Shown here in pieces: positions 18,671 through 29,783 of a DNA stretch of 64,000 nt. Below the pieces are notes generated by a model. That model was not told where the DNA came from and did no database searches. It was given only the letters and a program-made list of their open reading frames with translations. The DNA lies in assembly GCF_001598475.1 (NCBI RefSeq), contig NZ_BCZA01000004.1, positions 310,001 to 374,000 on the forward strand. Direction: 5' to 3'. Position numbers and translations under genes: made by a program. The DNA comes from Pantoea agglomerans NBRC 102470. GTDB taxonomy: Bacteria; Pseudomonadota; Gammaproteobacteria; Enterobacterales; Enterobacteriaceae. Position 1 is the stretch's first letter, and the number at the start of each line of letters is the position of its first letter.

Positions 18671-19768
18671 ATGACAAAGTTGCGGGTAGGGATCGTGTTT
18701 GGCGGGAAATCGGCTGAGCATGAGGTGTCGTTACAGTCGGCCAAAAATATCCTTGAGGCGATCGACAAAACCAGGTTTGACGTGGTGCTGCTGGGCATTG
18801 ATAAGCAGGGACACTGGCGTCTTAACGATGCTTCAAACTTCTTACTTAACGCTGAAAATCCGGCGCTGATCGCGCTGAATCACGCCGCTGAAGATGTGGC
18901 GCTGGTGCCCGGCACGACTCAGCAGCAGATCATCACCCGTCATAACGCCCATCCGCTGTCGCAGATCGACGTTATCTTCCCTATTGTGCACGGTACGCTG
19001 GGTGAAGATGGCTCCCTGCAGGGCCTGTTGCGTATGGCCTCGTTACCTTTTGTCGGTTCCGACGTGCTGGGCTCTGCGGTCAGCATGGATAAAGATTTTA
19101 CCAAACGCCTGCTGCGCGACGCCGGCCTCAACGTCGCGCCGTGGGTGAGCGTCACCCAGGCCCAGCGTGCACAGCTGGACGCCAGCGCAGTCATTGCCCG
19201 CTTTGGCCTGCCGCTGTTTATCAAACCCGCCAACCAGGGTTCATCCGTGGGCGTCAGCAAAGTGGATAGCATTGAAGAGTTTGATGCCGCGCTGGCGCTG
19301 GCCTTCTCCTTTGACCGCAAGGTGCTGATTGAGCAGGGTATCAAAGGTCGCGAGATCGAGTGTGCGGTGCTGGGCAACGATGCCCCTGAAGCCAGTCCCT
19401 GCGGTGAAGTGGTGGTGCATGACGCTTTCTACTCGTATGACACCAAATATATCTCTGAGAGCGGTGCGCAGACGGTGGTCCCGGCAGCCATTTCACCGGA
19501 AACCAGCGATGCGATACGTGAGGTTGCCATCAAGGCCTTTACCGCGCTGGAGTGCTTTGGCATGGCGCGCGTCGATGTGTTTTTAACTGCCGATGGCGAA
19601 ATTATCGTCAACGAAGTGAATACCCTGCCCGGCTTCACCAATATCAGCATGTATCCGAAACTGTGGCAGGCAGCCGGACTCAGCTATCAGGATCTGATCA
19701 GTCGTCTGATCGACCTGGCGATTGAACGCCACCAGCAGGCCAGTACCCTGAAAAGCAGCGTCAGCTGA
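18671..19768 (+). CDS. ddlA: D-alanine--D-alanine ligase A
   Basis: ATP-grasp ligase that joins two D-alanines for peptidoglycan precursors. The start is close to E. coli DdlA ([20 protein letters not shown]). Visible features are the ATP-grasp region [16 protein letters not shown], the Mg-binding segment [20 protein letters not shown], and the [11 protein letters not shown] tail. ATG 18671 is used; a TTG one codon upstream is less likely. Length is 365, as for DdlA (364 in E. coli). Monocistronic and cytoplasmic. Confidence 0.95.
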   Translation: MTKLRVGIVFGGKSAEHEVSLQSAKNILEAIDKTRFDVVLLGIDKQGHWRLNDASNFLLNAENPALIALNHAAEDVALVPGTTQQQIITRHNAHPLSQIDVIFPIVHGTLGEDGSLQGLLRMASLPFVGSDVLGSAVSMDKDFTKRLLRDAGLNVAPWVSVTQAQRAQLDASAVIARFGLPLFIKPANQGSSVGVSKVDSIEEFDAALALAFSFDRKVLIEQGIKGREIECAVLGNDAPEASPCGEVVVHDAFYSYDTKYISESGAQTVVPAAISPETSDAIREVAIKAFTALECFGMARVDVFLTADGEIIVNEVNTLPGFTNISMYPKLWQAAGLSYQDLISRLIDLAIERHQQASTLKSSVS

Positions 19769-19788
19769 CAGAACCCGGCGGCGTGGCG

Positions 19789-21228
19789 TTATGCCACGTC
19801 GCTGGTGATGGCACGGTAGTTAACCGGCGAGGTCTGATTGCGGCCATTGCGTTTCGACAGATAGAGGTTTTTATCGGCTGCGGAAATCAGCCGGTTGATC
19901 ACGCGGTGCCACTCCGTCGCCTCACCGGCACTGCCATGCGCCAGCCCCAGACTGACGGTGACCGTGGCCGTACTGCCCTGCAGCCAGAACTTCTCTTTCG
20001 CCATTTTCTGCCGGATGCTCTCAGCAAGAAAGTAGAGCTTTTCCGGATTCTGGTCGAACAGCACCACCGCAAACTCTTCGCCGCCAAAACGGCAGATGCG
20101 CCCCTCTTTACCCACAACGCGCTGCATACGGCGGGCGATCTCTTCCAGCACGCTGTCACCCGCATCATGACCAAAATTGTCATTAATCGCTTTGAAGTAG
20201 TCGACATCCAGCAGGATCACGCCCACCCGGCGGTCCGGGAAGATCGGCTCAGCACGCAGACTTTCATAGAGGCCGGAACGCGACAGCAGCCGGGTCAGGA
20301 AGTCATAGTTGGCGCGCAGCGCCAGACGCTGGTTGAGCTGGCGAATCGCATCCATGCTCACCGCCACAATCAGCGGGCTGATCGCAATGGTCGCCACGCC
20401 CAGCCGTGCCGAGGTCAGATGGGTGATCGGCAGCATATTGTCATCGCCCTGGATATTCATCACACCGTGCGAAACCAGAATGATTTCGCTAATGCCGGTG
20501 AGCAAAATCACCAGGCTGGTGAGCGGCATCGGCAGCACGATGGCGCACCAGACCAGCGCCGGAACCGGGAACGTCAGGCTGCCTGCGCCGCCCATCATCG
20601 CGCCAATCATCAGCGAAAAAATCACGGCGACAACCGGTGCCAGCTTGCGCATCTGCATAAACTGCCGGGGCGACAGCGACGCCCAGTCGCGCGTCAGCAA
20701 AAAGGGCAGCAGCATCAGCCCGGTTGAGAACTGTTCGCTGAACCATTCGCCCCAGGCCGTCACCAGCCCGCTGTTAAAATCGGCCTGCTGCGCCAGCGCC
20801 CCCCAGCTGGCGCAGGCCAGTCCGGCCAGCAGACAGGCCGGAAAAATGCGCAGCACGCTGGTTATACGCTCGCTGCCGGAGTCGTGCTGAAGATGCTTTA
20901 CCAGCAGCGTCACCGCCACCAGCACAAACAGAAGATTCGCCATGTTGAGGGTAAAAGCAGAGAGCGCCCAGCCTGAAAAAACGGTGTCGTTAAACACCAT
21001 CGCAGCAAAGGTGGCCAGGTAATAGCGGGTCTGATGCAGAAAAGGATTCCGGACGATCACGCCAGTGACGATCGCATTGACCGGCCAGAACAGCGACAGC
21101 TCCTGTGGAAAGCGCAGGTGTCCGCCGATAAAGCAAAACAGCAACGTGATTAAAAACAGTGAAAATGCGTTCTTCTTAACGTTGTGCTCTTCAAACAGCT
21201 GTATGCGCATACATCCGGACCTTGTCAC
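19789..21228 (-). CDS. Membrane-bound diguanylate cyclase with MASE-like sensor
   Basis: A 479-residue protein that should make cyclic-di-GMP. The N-terminal 270 residues hold about eight hydrophobic spans, resembling MASE1-type integral sensory domains. The C-terminal GGDEF domain (about 300-470) has [14 protein letters not shown] as the active-site loop and [20 protein letters not shown] as the substrate and metal segment, so it should be active. No RxxD inhibitory site is seen before GGEEF (KEGRICRF). The frame opens at ATG 21228; a second ATG six codons in (21210) is also plausible. It converges on ddlA and stands alone. Confidence 0.85.
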   Translation of the reverse strand: MTRSGCMRIQLFEEHNVKKNAFSLFLITLLFCFIGGHLRFPQELSLFWPVNAIVTGVIVRNPFLHQTRYYLATFAAMVFNDTVFSGWALSAFTLNMANLLFVLVAVTLLVKHLQHDSGSERITSVLRIFPACLLAGLACASWGALAQQADFNSGLVTAWGEWFSEQFSTGLMLLPFLLTRDWASLSPRQFMQMRKLAPVVAVIFSLMIGAMMGGAGSLTFPVPALVWCAIVLPMPLTSLVILLTGISEIILVSHGVMNIQGDDNMLPITHLTSARLGVATIAISPLIVAVSMDAIRQLNQRLALRANYDFLTRLLSRSGLYESLRAEPIFPDRRVGVILLDVDYFKAINDNFGHDAGDSVLEEIARRMQRVVGKEGRICRFGGEEFAVVLFDQNPEKLYFLAESIRQKMAKEKFWLQGSTATVTVSLGLAHGSAGEATEWHRVINRLISAADKNLYLSKRNGRNQTSPVNYRAITSDVA

Positions 21229-21414
21229 AGAGAGGCTGGCTGTCCACGCCAGCCTGGGCAGGCGCGTGGTGTCAGAATGATTAAATCCTGAATATCCTCA
21301 ATGTCATCCGGCGATAAAACCTCGTTTCATGGGCTAACTCAGAAAAGTTACCGTTTTGAGGCTAAACCCATCAGATGACAGCAAAAACTGGGGCTCTATT
21401 ATGCATCGCAAATA

Positions 21415-21447
21415 AAAAAATCGGATATCCGAGATATCCGATTTTTG
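21415..21447. terminator. Bidirectional terminator below the SulP gene
   Basis: A near-perfect palindrome: AAAAATCGGATAT, loop CCGAG, ATATCCGATTTTT. A- and T-runs on both sides allow termination on both strands. It ends the carbonic anhydrase / SulP operon on the minus strand. Confidence 0.85.
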
Positions 21448-21479
21448 CTGTTCTGACGACTTTACCGTTGCGCTAAACG

Positions 21480-22955
21480 CTATTTTACGGCAACCGGCCA
21501 CTGACTCAGGCGAATGCCGCGTTTGTCGGCGTTATCGCCAAAATCTTTCAGCACCGCTTTAACGTCGGGATCGATATATTCCGCATTGTCGTTATCGACG
21601 ATGACGACGCTGTTTTCCGGGATCTCATCCAGCAATCCCTGCAGCTTTGGATTGTGCATAAAGGTCAGGTTCTGCTGAAAGCGCAGCACGTAGTGGTCGT
21701 CATAGCGGGTGAGCTGCAGCGCGTTGCGATGGCTTTTATAGATGCTGTAGAGGATCTGCGTGGCGATGCCGATACCAATCCCGACCAGCATGCCCAGCGT
21801 GATAATACCGACGATGGTGGCCAGAAACGGCACGTACTGCTGCGCGCCCATCCGGAACTGCTCAATAAACAGTTTGGGTGTCGCCAGCTTGTAGCCGGTA
21901 TAGAGCAGCACGGCAGCGAGGCTGGCCAGCGGAATGGCGTTCAGCATCTCACTGAACCACATACCACAAATCAGCAGCAGCACACCGTGAATGAAGATCG
22001 ACAGTTTGGTCTGCGCGCCCGCACTGACGTTAACCGAACTGCGCACGATCACCGCCGTTATCGGCATCGCGCCAAGAAAACCGGCCGCCAGGTTACCGAT
22101 GCCCTGCGCGAACATCTCTTTGTTAGGCGACGGCGCGGGCGTCTGAGGACGCAGTTTTTTCAGCGCCTCCTGACTCAGCAGCGTTTCCAGACTGGCGACC
22201 AGGGCTAAGGTTACCGCAACAACCCAGACCTGCGGATTCTGCCAGGCCATCCAGTCGGGCCTTTCCAGCTCTGCCATCAGCGCGGAAATGCTGTCAAAAG
22301 CGGGCAACGAAATGCGCGCCAGACCGCTGGTCATCTCCGGGAACAGCCGTCCACCCACGACGGTAGCAAGGCAGCCTATCAGCACGGCAATCAGCGGCCC
22401 AGGGATCCAGGCCAGCGCTTTGATCCGCTTCACCGGTGCGGTGGTCCAGAGACATAAAATGGCCAGGCCGACACCCGCTACCGCTACCGCAGGCAGCGAG
22501 AAGGTCATCTCACCGGTCACCAGTGAAACCAGCTCCGCATCGCCCGCGGCTCCCAGCGCCACCGGGATCTGCTGCATGATCAGCAGCAAACCGATCGCTG
22601 CCAGCATCCCTTTGATGACGCTGCCCGGCACCAGCGAAATAAACCGTCCGGCACGCAGCAGGCCAAACAGACATTGCAGTGCTCCGGCGATAATCAGCGC
22701 GGTGAGAAAGGCGGAAAAACTGCCCAGAGACGCCATTGAGGCGACGACGATGGTGACAAGGCCTGCCGCCGGGCCGCTGACGGCAAACCGGGACGGACTC
22801 AGTGATGTGACCACCAGGCCGCCAATCACACCGGTCAGCAGACCGGCAAACGGCGGTAATCCGCTGGCCTGTGCGATGCCAAGACAGAGCGGTAAGGCGA
22901 CCAGAAACACCACCAGACCCGCAGGAATATCACGACGCAGGGTATCGAGGTTCAT
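21480..22955 (-). CDS. SulP-family anion (probably bicarbonate) transporter
   Basis: A 491-residue inner-membrane SulP/SLC26 transporter. The N-terminus (RRDIPAGLVVFLVALPLCLG) is the family signature, followed by ten or more membrane spans and a short cytoplasmic tail (ENSVVIVDNDNAEYIDPDVK) that is a reduced STAS-like domain. Its start codon overlaps the stop of a beta-carbonic anhydrase gene (ATGA). Known SulP members of this subgroup are often paired or fused with carbonic anhydrase and move bicarbonate. Substrate assignment therefore rests on context; sulfate or dicarboxylates remain possible. Confidence 0.85.
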   Translation of the reverse strand: MNLDTLRRDIPAGLVVFLVALPLCLGIAQASGLPPFAGLLTGVIGGLVVTSLSPSRFAVSGPAAGLVTIVVASMASLGSFSAFLTALIIAGALQCLFGLLRAGRFISLVPGSVIKGMLAAIGLLLIMQQIPVALGAAGDAELVSLVTGEMTFSLPAVAVAGVGLAILCLWTTAPVKRIKALAWIPGPLIAVLIGCLATVVGGRLFPEMTSGLARISLPAFDSISALMAELERPDWMAWQNPQVWVVAVTLALVASLETLLSQEALKKLRPQTPAPSPNKEMFAQGIGNLAAGFLGAMPITAVIVRSSVNVSAGAQTKLSIFIHGVLLLICGMWFSEMLNAIPLASLAAVLLYTGYKLATPKLFIEQFRMGAQQYVPFLATIVGIITLGMLVGIGIGIATQILYSIYKSHRNALQLTRYDDHYVLRFQQNLTFMHNPKLQGLLDEIPENSVVIVDNDNAEYIDPDVKAVLKDFGDNADKRGIRLSQWPVAVK

Positions 22956-23587
22956 AATGAAGGTTCCTCTGCAGATTGATGAATCAGCTCTTTAAGATGG
23001 CCGGAGCGCAGGTCATAAACACAACCAAACACCTCCAGTTCCTGGCCCGATTGCCAGATTTGCCGGACCGGTTCAGATTTCACCAGTCTGGCGAATTGCG
23101 CCTTAACGTTGGCCTCAACCAGCCGATCGAGCTGTTCACCCGGCTCCGCGTCTGAAGGGGGGCTTTCCGCCAGGCCATGCTGAATATCATGACGCAACGT
23201 CTGAATGCGTCTCGCCAGCGCGCTCTCCTGCCCGTCCAGCACGCTGCCCGGCAGATTCTGCGCGGCTTCCACCCCACCGCAGCCATAGTGGCCGCTTAAT
23301 ACAATGCGTTTCACACCGAGAAAGAAGAGCGCGTATTGCAGCACGCTCAGTAAATTGTCATCGTCCTCAATCACCATGTTGGCGATATTACGATGCACAA
23401 AGAGTTCGCCAGGATGGGAGCCAGTTAAGACTTCTGCCGGAACGCGACTATCAGAACAACCTATCCAGAGCGAGTGCGGCTTTTGCTGATGAAGGAATTT
23501 TTTAAAGTAGTCTGGATTACGCTGGCGGCGCTGTAATGCCCAACTGCGATTTTTCGCTAATAAGGGTTTAAGTGTCGTCACAATCAT
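22952..23587 (-). CDS. Beta-class carbonic anhydrase
   Basis: A zinc enzyme interconverting CO2 and bicarbonate. Zinc ligands are seen in CSDSRVPAE (Cys, and the Asp-Arg dyad) and SGHYGCGGVEAA (His and Cys). ATG 23587 (MIVTTLKPLLAKNRSWAL) is preferred, with GAGAGAAG just before it; the frame is open to an ATG at 23644. Length is 211 residues, normal for the class. It is translationally coupled to the SulP transporter gene, which suggests joint bicarbonate uptake and hydration. Confidence 0.9.
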   Translation of the reverse strand: MIVTTLKPLLAKNRSWALQRRQRNPDYFKKFLHQQKPHSLWIGCSDSRVPAEVLTGSHPGELFVHRNIANMVIEDDDNLLSVLQYALFFLGVKRIVLSGHYGCGGVEAAQNLPGSVLDGQESALARRIQTLRHDIQHGLAESPPSDAEPGEQLDRLVEANVKAQFARLVKSEPVRQIWQSGQELEVFGCVYDLRSGHLKELIHQSAEEPSL

Positions 23588-24167
23588 CTTCTCTCTACTA
23601 CCGGGATGTCGCATCCTGGCTAACCACAAAGTGTATCGGCTCACAAATAAAGCGTGAGCCGCCAGGTAAATAAGAACTGAGTCACAGAAAAAGGTTATAG
23701 CCGCTAACCATTACCAATGCACGAGCAATATTTCACAGCACTTTAACATCATGCTATTTGTCAATCCGGCGTCAGTAAGAGTCAGGGGTAAGTAAATTTA
23801 ATTAAGCAGCAGAGAAGTGAAATAATTAGCGGAAACCATTTTAAGATCAATAATATCAATAGATTAAAATATAAAAGATAATAAACTAAAGTTATTGCTG
23901 ACAAAAAAATACAATCATTAACCAAGGGGATATTCACTGCCATACCAACCGGCCTGCTTTTTACCAGGAATACTCTTAATTAAAAAATTAACCATTAGCA
24001 CGATCAACCGGCTTAATTGCTGATAGCCAGTCAGATATGCCTGATTTTAGATAAGAATGAAGCAAGAGATAATTAATTTAATTTGCAGCAAAATAGTGAC
24101 GGGAGAAAGTAAATCAGGACCATGTTTTAACAGAGCCTGACACGGTCAGGCTCTTTTTCTTGACGAA
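23588..24167. other. 580-base AT-rich intergenic region
   Basis: Between the carbonic anhydrase start and the phosphatase stop, rich in A+T with long A and T runs. No protein-coding ORF with a ribosome site was found. A hairpin at about 24133-24157 (GAGCCTGAC/GTCAGGCTC followed by TTTTTCTT) has its T-run on the plus strand, so something transcribed rightward, possibly a small RNA, may end there. Confidence 0.5.
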
Positions 24168-24980
24168 TTATTTACCGTTCCAGCTTTGCAGGCGCGATTC
24201 CCGCACAGACAGCTGCTGTTCGGACGTCAGTTTATTGTAGTTTTCCGCCATTCCGCTCTCCCAGTCGCCGTAGAGCGGATTCGGCAGCACGATGAACTGC
24301 GTTCCAAACTGCTGATGGTTAAGATTCACAAAATCACGACGCGTCTGATTACCCTGATGCCAGGTCGCGCCACCAAAATCGTTGAGGTTATCGCCAACGT
24401 AGAGCACCACGTTATAGCCGGCATTTTTAATGGCATCGAAACGCGCCTGCTTATTGGAGCTGTCAGTATTCAGACGTACCGTTTTATCGCTGACGTTGGG
24501 GAAGCCGAGCTGCTGCATGTTAGCGACCGTGGCCGCGTAATCTTTCTGATCGCGGTTCGACACATAGAACAGCGTGCCGCCATTCTGTGTGACATGACGC
24601 GCAAACTCTATCGCGCCCGGCACCGCTTTCGCCTGCCGCGCCTGTGTCCAGGCTGACCAGGTTTTGCTGCTGAACGGCTGGCCGTTCTTCGCCTGCCACG
24701 CGCTGTAGGCACTGTTATCCAGCATCGTCTCATCCAGATCGACAATCACCGCTTTGGGTTTGCCAGTCAGCGAGGGGGCCTGATCAAACGCCATACGCGC
24801 GGTATTAAATGCCTGCCAGGTCAGCGCCTGATATTCACCAGACTGCTGGAACCAGTTTACCGCCAGCACCGATTGCTGGCCGAGTTGCTGTTGCGCGGTC
24901 TGATGTGTCGACGAGGCGCAGCCGGTAAGCAGCAGCGCGACCAGTCCGGATGCAGCCAGTTTTGCGGAGGTTTTCATCAT
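24168..24980 (-). CDS. Lipoprotein e(P4)-family 5'-nucleotidase / acid phosphatase
   Basis: A 270-residue HAD-superfamily phosphatase of the class C acid phosphatase (Hel/e(P4)) type. The signal peptide ends in a lipobox (LLLTGC, Cys21), so it should be a lipoprotein of the outer envelope. HAD motif I is VIVDLDETMLD (catalytic Asp pair). The later motifs are YVSNRD and YVGDNLNDFGG. Relatives dephosphorylate nucleotides such as NMN, allowing NAD precursor uptake; the exact substrate is not visible. Two adjacent ATGs (24980, 24977) share an AAGGA site. Confidence 0.87.
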   Translation of the reverse strand: MMKTSAKLAASGLVALLLTGCASSTHQTAQQQLGQQSVLAVNWFQQSGEYQALTWQAFNTARMAFDQAPSLTGKPKAVIVDLDETMLDNSAYSAWQAKNGQPFSSKTWSAWTQARQAKAVPGAIEFARHVTQNGGTLFYVSNRDQKDYAATVANMQQLGFPNVSDKTVRLNTDSSNKQARFDAIKNAGYNVVLYVGDNLNDFGGATWHQGNQTRRDFVNLNHQQFGTQFIVLPNPLYGDWESGMAENYNKLTSEQQLSVRESRLQSWNGK

Positions 24981-25083
24981 TTCATCCTTAAGGTGAGAAA
25001 GGTCTGAGGAGAAGCTTCAAAAATGTAGCAGTTAACGTAAGCTGTGGGCAGCCCAACGCACGCTGTTATAACAGGAGATTCCT

Positions 25084-25791
25084 ATGGCCGTGATCCCGCG
25101 CTCGCCATTGCTCGATTCGCTGGAGTGGCTCGAATATGCGTTTCAGCCAGCCGGAGAGCCACCACCCGCTGATGCCGCCTATGGACATCAGCGCCACAGC
25201 GCGACCGTGGTCACCGATATTGAGAACATCCCACCCAAAAGCTGCGAGTCTGACGGCGTGATCGGCAGCGGGACGCGCCCGGTGGCGGTCTACACTGCCG
25301 ACTGCCTGCCAGTGCTGTTCGCCGATCGCCAGCAGCGGATCGTGGCCGCGGTTCATGCCGGACTCAAAGGTACGCTGGCGGGTGTGCTGACCCGCGCGGT
25401 TGAAAAACTGTGCGAACAGGGTTGTGAGCCGCAGAACCTGATGGTGGCGATCGGTCCGGCGATGGGCCCCTGCTGTTATGAACTGGCCGAACCGCAGCTG
25501 GCGGAGATTGCGCAGAACCCGGCATTGGCCAGCGGGCTGCGCTGGCACCAGAACCAGCCGGTTAATCCTCTGGCGCAACGTCCACAGGCCGCTGCCCGCC
25601 AGCAGGGTGTCTGGTTCGATCTGCCTGCGCTGGCAACGCATTTACTGGTGCAGGCGGGTGTGCCGGCTGCGCAGATCGATAACGTCAATGTCTGCACCTA
25701 CTGCATGGCCGAAAGCGGTTCAAGCTACCGCTTCAATACCCACCACGGTAGCGGCTATCACTCCCGCTATTCGTGGATCCGTCGACGTTAA
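25084..25791 (+). CDS. YfiH/PgeF-family (laccase-domain) protein
   Basis: A 235-residue protein of the Cu-oxidase_4/YfiH family. The metal-site residues are visible in YTADCLPVLFAD, AAVHAGLKGTLAG and AIGPAMGPCCYEL, with a late CTYCMAESGSSYRF. Family members include purine nucleosidase/adenosine deaminase-type enzymes and E. coli PgeF, an amidase that corrects peptidoglycan precursors. Here the usual HAGWRG loop reads HAGLKG, and there is no clpB or rluD neighbour. It is probably a paralog of the housekeeping yfiH, with uncertain substrate. Confidence 0.8.
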   Translation: MAVIPRSPLLDSLEWLEYAFQPAGEPPPADAAYGHQRHSATVVTDIENIPPKSCESDGVIGSGTRPVAVYTADCLPVLFADRQQRIVAAVHAGLKGTLAGVLTRAVEKLCEQGCEPQNLMVAIGPAMGPCCYELAEPQLAEIAQNPALASGLRWHQNQPVNPLAQRPQAAARQQGVWFDLPALATHLLVQAGVPAAQIDNVNVCTYCMAESGSSYRFNTHHGSGYHSRYSWIRRR

Positions 25792-25831
25792 TGGGTTTTC
25801 TGGCACCGCGCTGACAGCAGTTAGCGTGATC

Positions 25832-25942
25832 TTAACAGCGACGGGCGCTGACGCCTGTCGCAAAGCGACGCGGGCCACGGATGGCGGTCTTAACTTCTTT
25901 GCGCAAGGCACGGGCTAGCTCCGCCCACTCTTTGTTACTCAC
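25832..25942 (-). CDS. Possible 36-aa small protein
   Basis: GTG 25942 follows GGGGAG at workable spacing. The product is SNKEWAELARALRKEVKTAI followed by a basic tail (RGPRRFATGVSARRC). It is amphipathic and positively charged. It fills the gap between the yfiH-like gene and fadH. There is no homology that I recognise. Confidence 0.3.
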   Translation of the reverse strand: MSNKEWAELARALRKEVKTAIRGPRRFATGVSARRC

Positions 25943-26049
25943 CTCACTCCCCTGCCGTTGTTTATGATTTCACTCACACCCTGACATTCTTTCACTTTTT
26001 TTTAACGCAGAAGTGGCTAGAGTGAACTCATCCGACCACTTTACCGTGA

Positions 26050-28077
<2,028 letters not shown>

Positions 28078-29196
28078 CTAACGCATTTTCACCGCGCGAA
28101 GCACCACGAACTTCTGGTTAGAGGCGATCAGCGTACAGTTACCAAACAGCTTCTTCAGCTTGTGGTGATAATCGAGGTGGCGGTTGCCGACAATACGCAA
28201 CTCGCCGCCATACTGAAGGCAGCGTTTGGCATCACGGAACATCTGCCATGCCAGGTGATCGGTCACCGCGTGCTGCTGATGGAACGGCGGGTTGCACAGC
28301 ACCGCGTGCAGCCGATCTGACGGATAGCCGCTCAGCACGTTGTTCACCAGGAACTGACAGCGTGACAGATCCTCAGGACGGTTCACTTCCACGTTAAGCT
28401 TGCTGGAAGCGACCGCCATGTAAGACTCATCAAGGAAATGCACCTCGGCCTGCGGGTTCTGCTCCAGCGCCACCAGTCCCACCACGCCGTTACCACAGCC
28501 GAGATCGACAATCTCGCCCTCAATGTTTTCCGGCAGATGCTGCACAAAGAGCCGTGCGCCGATATCCAGCGAAGCGCGCGAGAAGACGTTGGCGTAGTTG
28601 TGAATCTGATAAGGGGTGCCATCCAGCGGCCAGACCAGCGTCGGCGTGGCCTCGCGCAGTGCAGGCTTGCTGAACTGGCTGTAGATCAGACGCGCTTTTT
28701 TCCACGCCAGTGAGGTTTTGGTTTCACCAATGATCTGTTCGAACAGCTGCAGGGTAGAGTTATGGATCTCTTTGGCGCGCGCTGCCGCCAGAATCACCGT
28801 ATCAGGCGTGACGACTTCGCGAATGGCGCGCAGCTGGTGCTCCAGCAGCGCCAGGGTTTTAGGCACCTTGATCAGCACAGCCGCAGGTGAAGCAGGCAGT
28901 TCCGCCAGGCTATCAACAAAGTGAACGTCGCTGTCATCCAGCCCATTAAAGGTCAGGTTCTGACGGGCGGCCTGCTGGCTCAACCAGGAGTCGCTGACGT
29001 GCCAGACGGTACGCGAATTCAGGGCGCAGGTTAAGGCCCCGAAACTGTCGTTGAAGACCAGCACCGGCCCCTCTGGCAGCGCCTGCTGTAACAGATATTC
29101 ATCAGCCGCATCCCAGGCTTGTAATGGACTTTCGTCACGCATCTGCGGGAAGCGATGCAGGATCAGTGTGCGATCGTTCAGTTCAAGTTGGCTCAT
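28078..29196 (-). CDS. rlmG: 23S rRNA m2G1835 methyltransferase
   Basis: A 372-residue RlmG (YgjO) class methyltransferase modifying guanine 1835 of 23S rRNA. The C-terminal Rossmann domain has the AdoMet motif [20 protein letters not shown] and the guanine-N2 catalytic motif NPPFHQ. The start [16 protein letters not shown] at 29196 matches E. coli; the longer open frame to 29289 is non-coding leader. It is divergent from ygjP. Confidence 0.94.
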   Translation of the reverse strand: MSQLELNDRTLILHRFPQMRDESPLQAWDAADEYLLQQALPEGPVLVFNDSFGALTCALNSRTVWHVSDSWLSQQAARQNLTFNGLDDSDVHFVDSLAELPASPAAVLIKVPKTLALLEHQLRAIREVVTPDTVILAAARAKEIHNSTLQLFEQIIGETKTSLAWKKARLIYSQFSKPALREATPTLVWPLDGTPYQIHNYANVFSRASLDIGARLFVQHLPENIEGEIVDLGCGNGVVGLVALEQNPQAEVHFLDESYMAVASSKLNVEVNRPEDLSRCQFLVNNVLSGYPSDRLHAVLCNPPFHQQHAVTDHLAWQMFRDAKRCLQYGGELRIVGNRHLDYHHKLKKLFGNCTLIASNQKFVVLRAVKMR

Positions 29197-29279
29197 GAAT
29201 TCTCCGGCGTGGTACACTTTGGTTGATTTTCGCCCCAAAATCGGGGGCGCAGTATACTGTCTTTCGCCTGGAATCCCTA

Positions 29280-29783
29280 ATGTCCTCACTGATCTACCTT
29301 CAGGGTTATCCTGCCCCCCTTCTTGAGCAGGTTCAGTCGTTGATCGCCCATCAGCGCTTAGGTGCGTTCCTGCAGGAACGTTATCCTGACACTCATGACG
29401 TGATGAGTGATAAAGCGCTGTATGACTACACGCAGGCGCTGAAAAATCGCTATATGCGCAATGCGCCGCCGATCAGCAAAGTGATGTGGGATAACAAGAT
29501 TAAGGTGATGAAGCATGCACTCGGGCTGCACACAGCCATCTCGCGGATTCAGGGCGGTAAGCTTAAGGCGAAAGCGGAAATCCGTATCTCGACCTTTTTC
29601 CGCCTCGCGCCAGAGCCGTTTCTGCGGATGATCGTGGTGCATGAGCTGGCACACCTTAAAGAGAAAGATCACGATAAGGCGTTCTACCAGCTCTGCTGCC
29701 ATATGGAGCCGGATTATCACCAGCTCGAATTTGATGCGCGACTGTGGATGACGGACCAGGCGATGCGCGGCAACGCGGCTTAA
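29280..29783 (+). CDS. ygjP: YgjP-like M48-type metallopeptidase domain protein
   Basis: A 167-residue SprT/WLM-like metalloprotease-fold protein (DUF45). The zinc motif is [13 protein letters not shown], with a downstream CHMEPDY segment. ATG 29280 begins [11 protein letters not shown]. It lies between rlmG and ygjR as in E. coli, where a function is not firmly established. Its last bases overlap the convergent ClC gene by four. Confidence 0.88.
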   Translation: MSSLIYLQGYPAPLLEQVQSLIAHQRLGAFLQERYPDTHDVMSDKALYDYTQALKNRYMRNAPPISKVMWDNKIKVMKHALGLHTAISRIQGGKLKAKAEIRISTFFRLAPEPFLRMIVVHELAHLKEKDHDKAFYQLCCHMEPDYHQLEFDARLWMTDQAMRGNAA

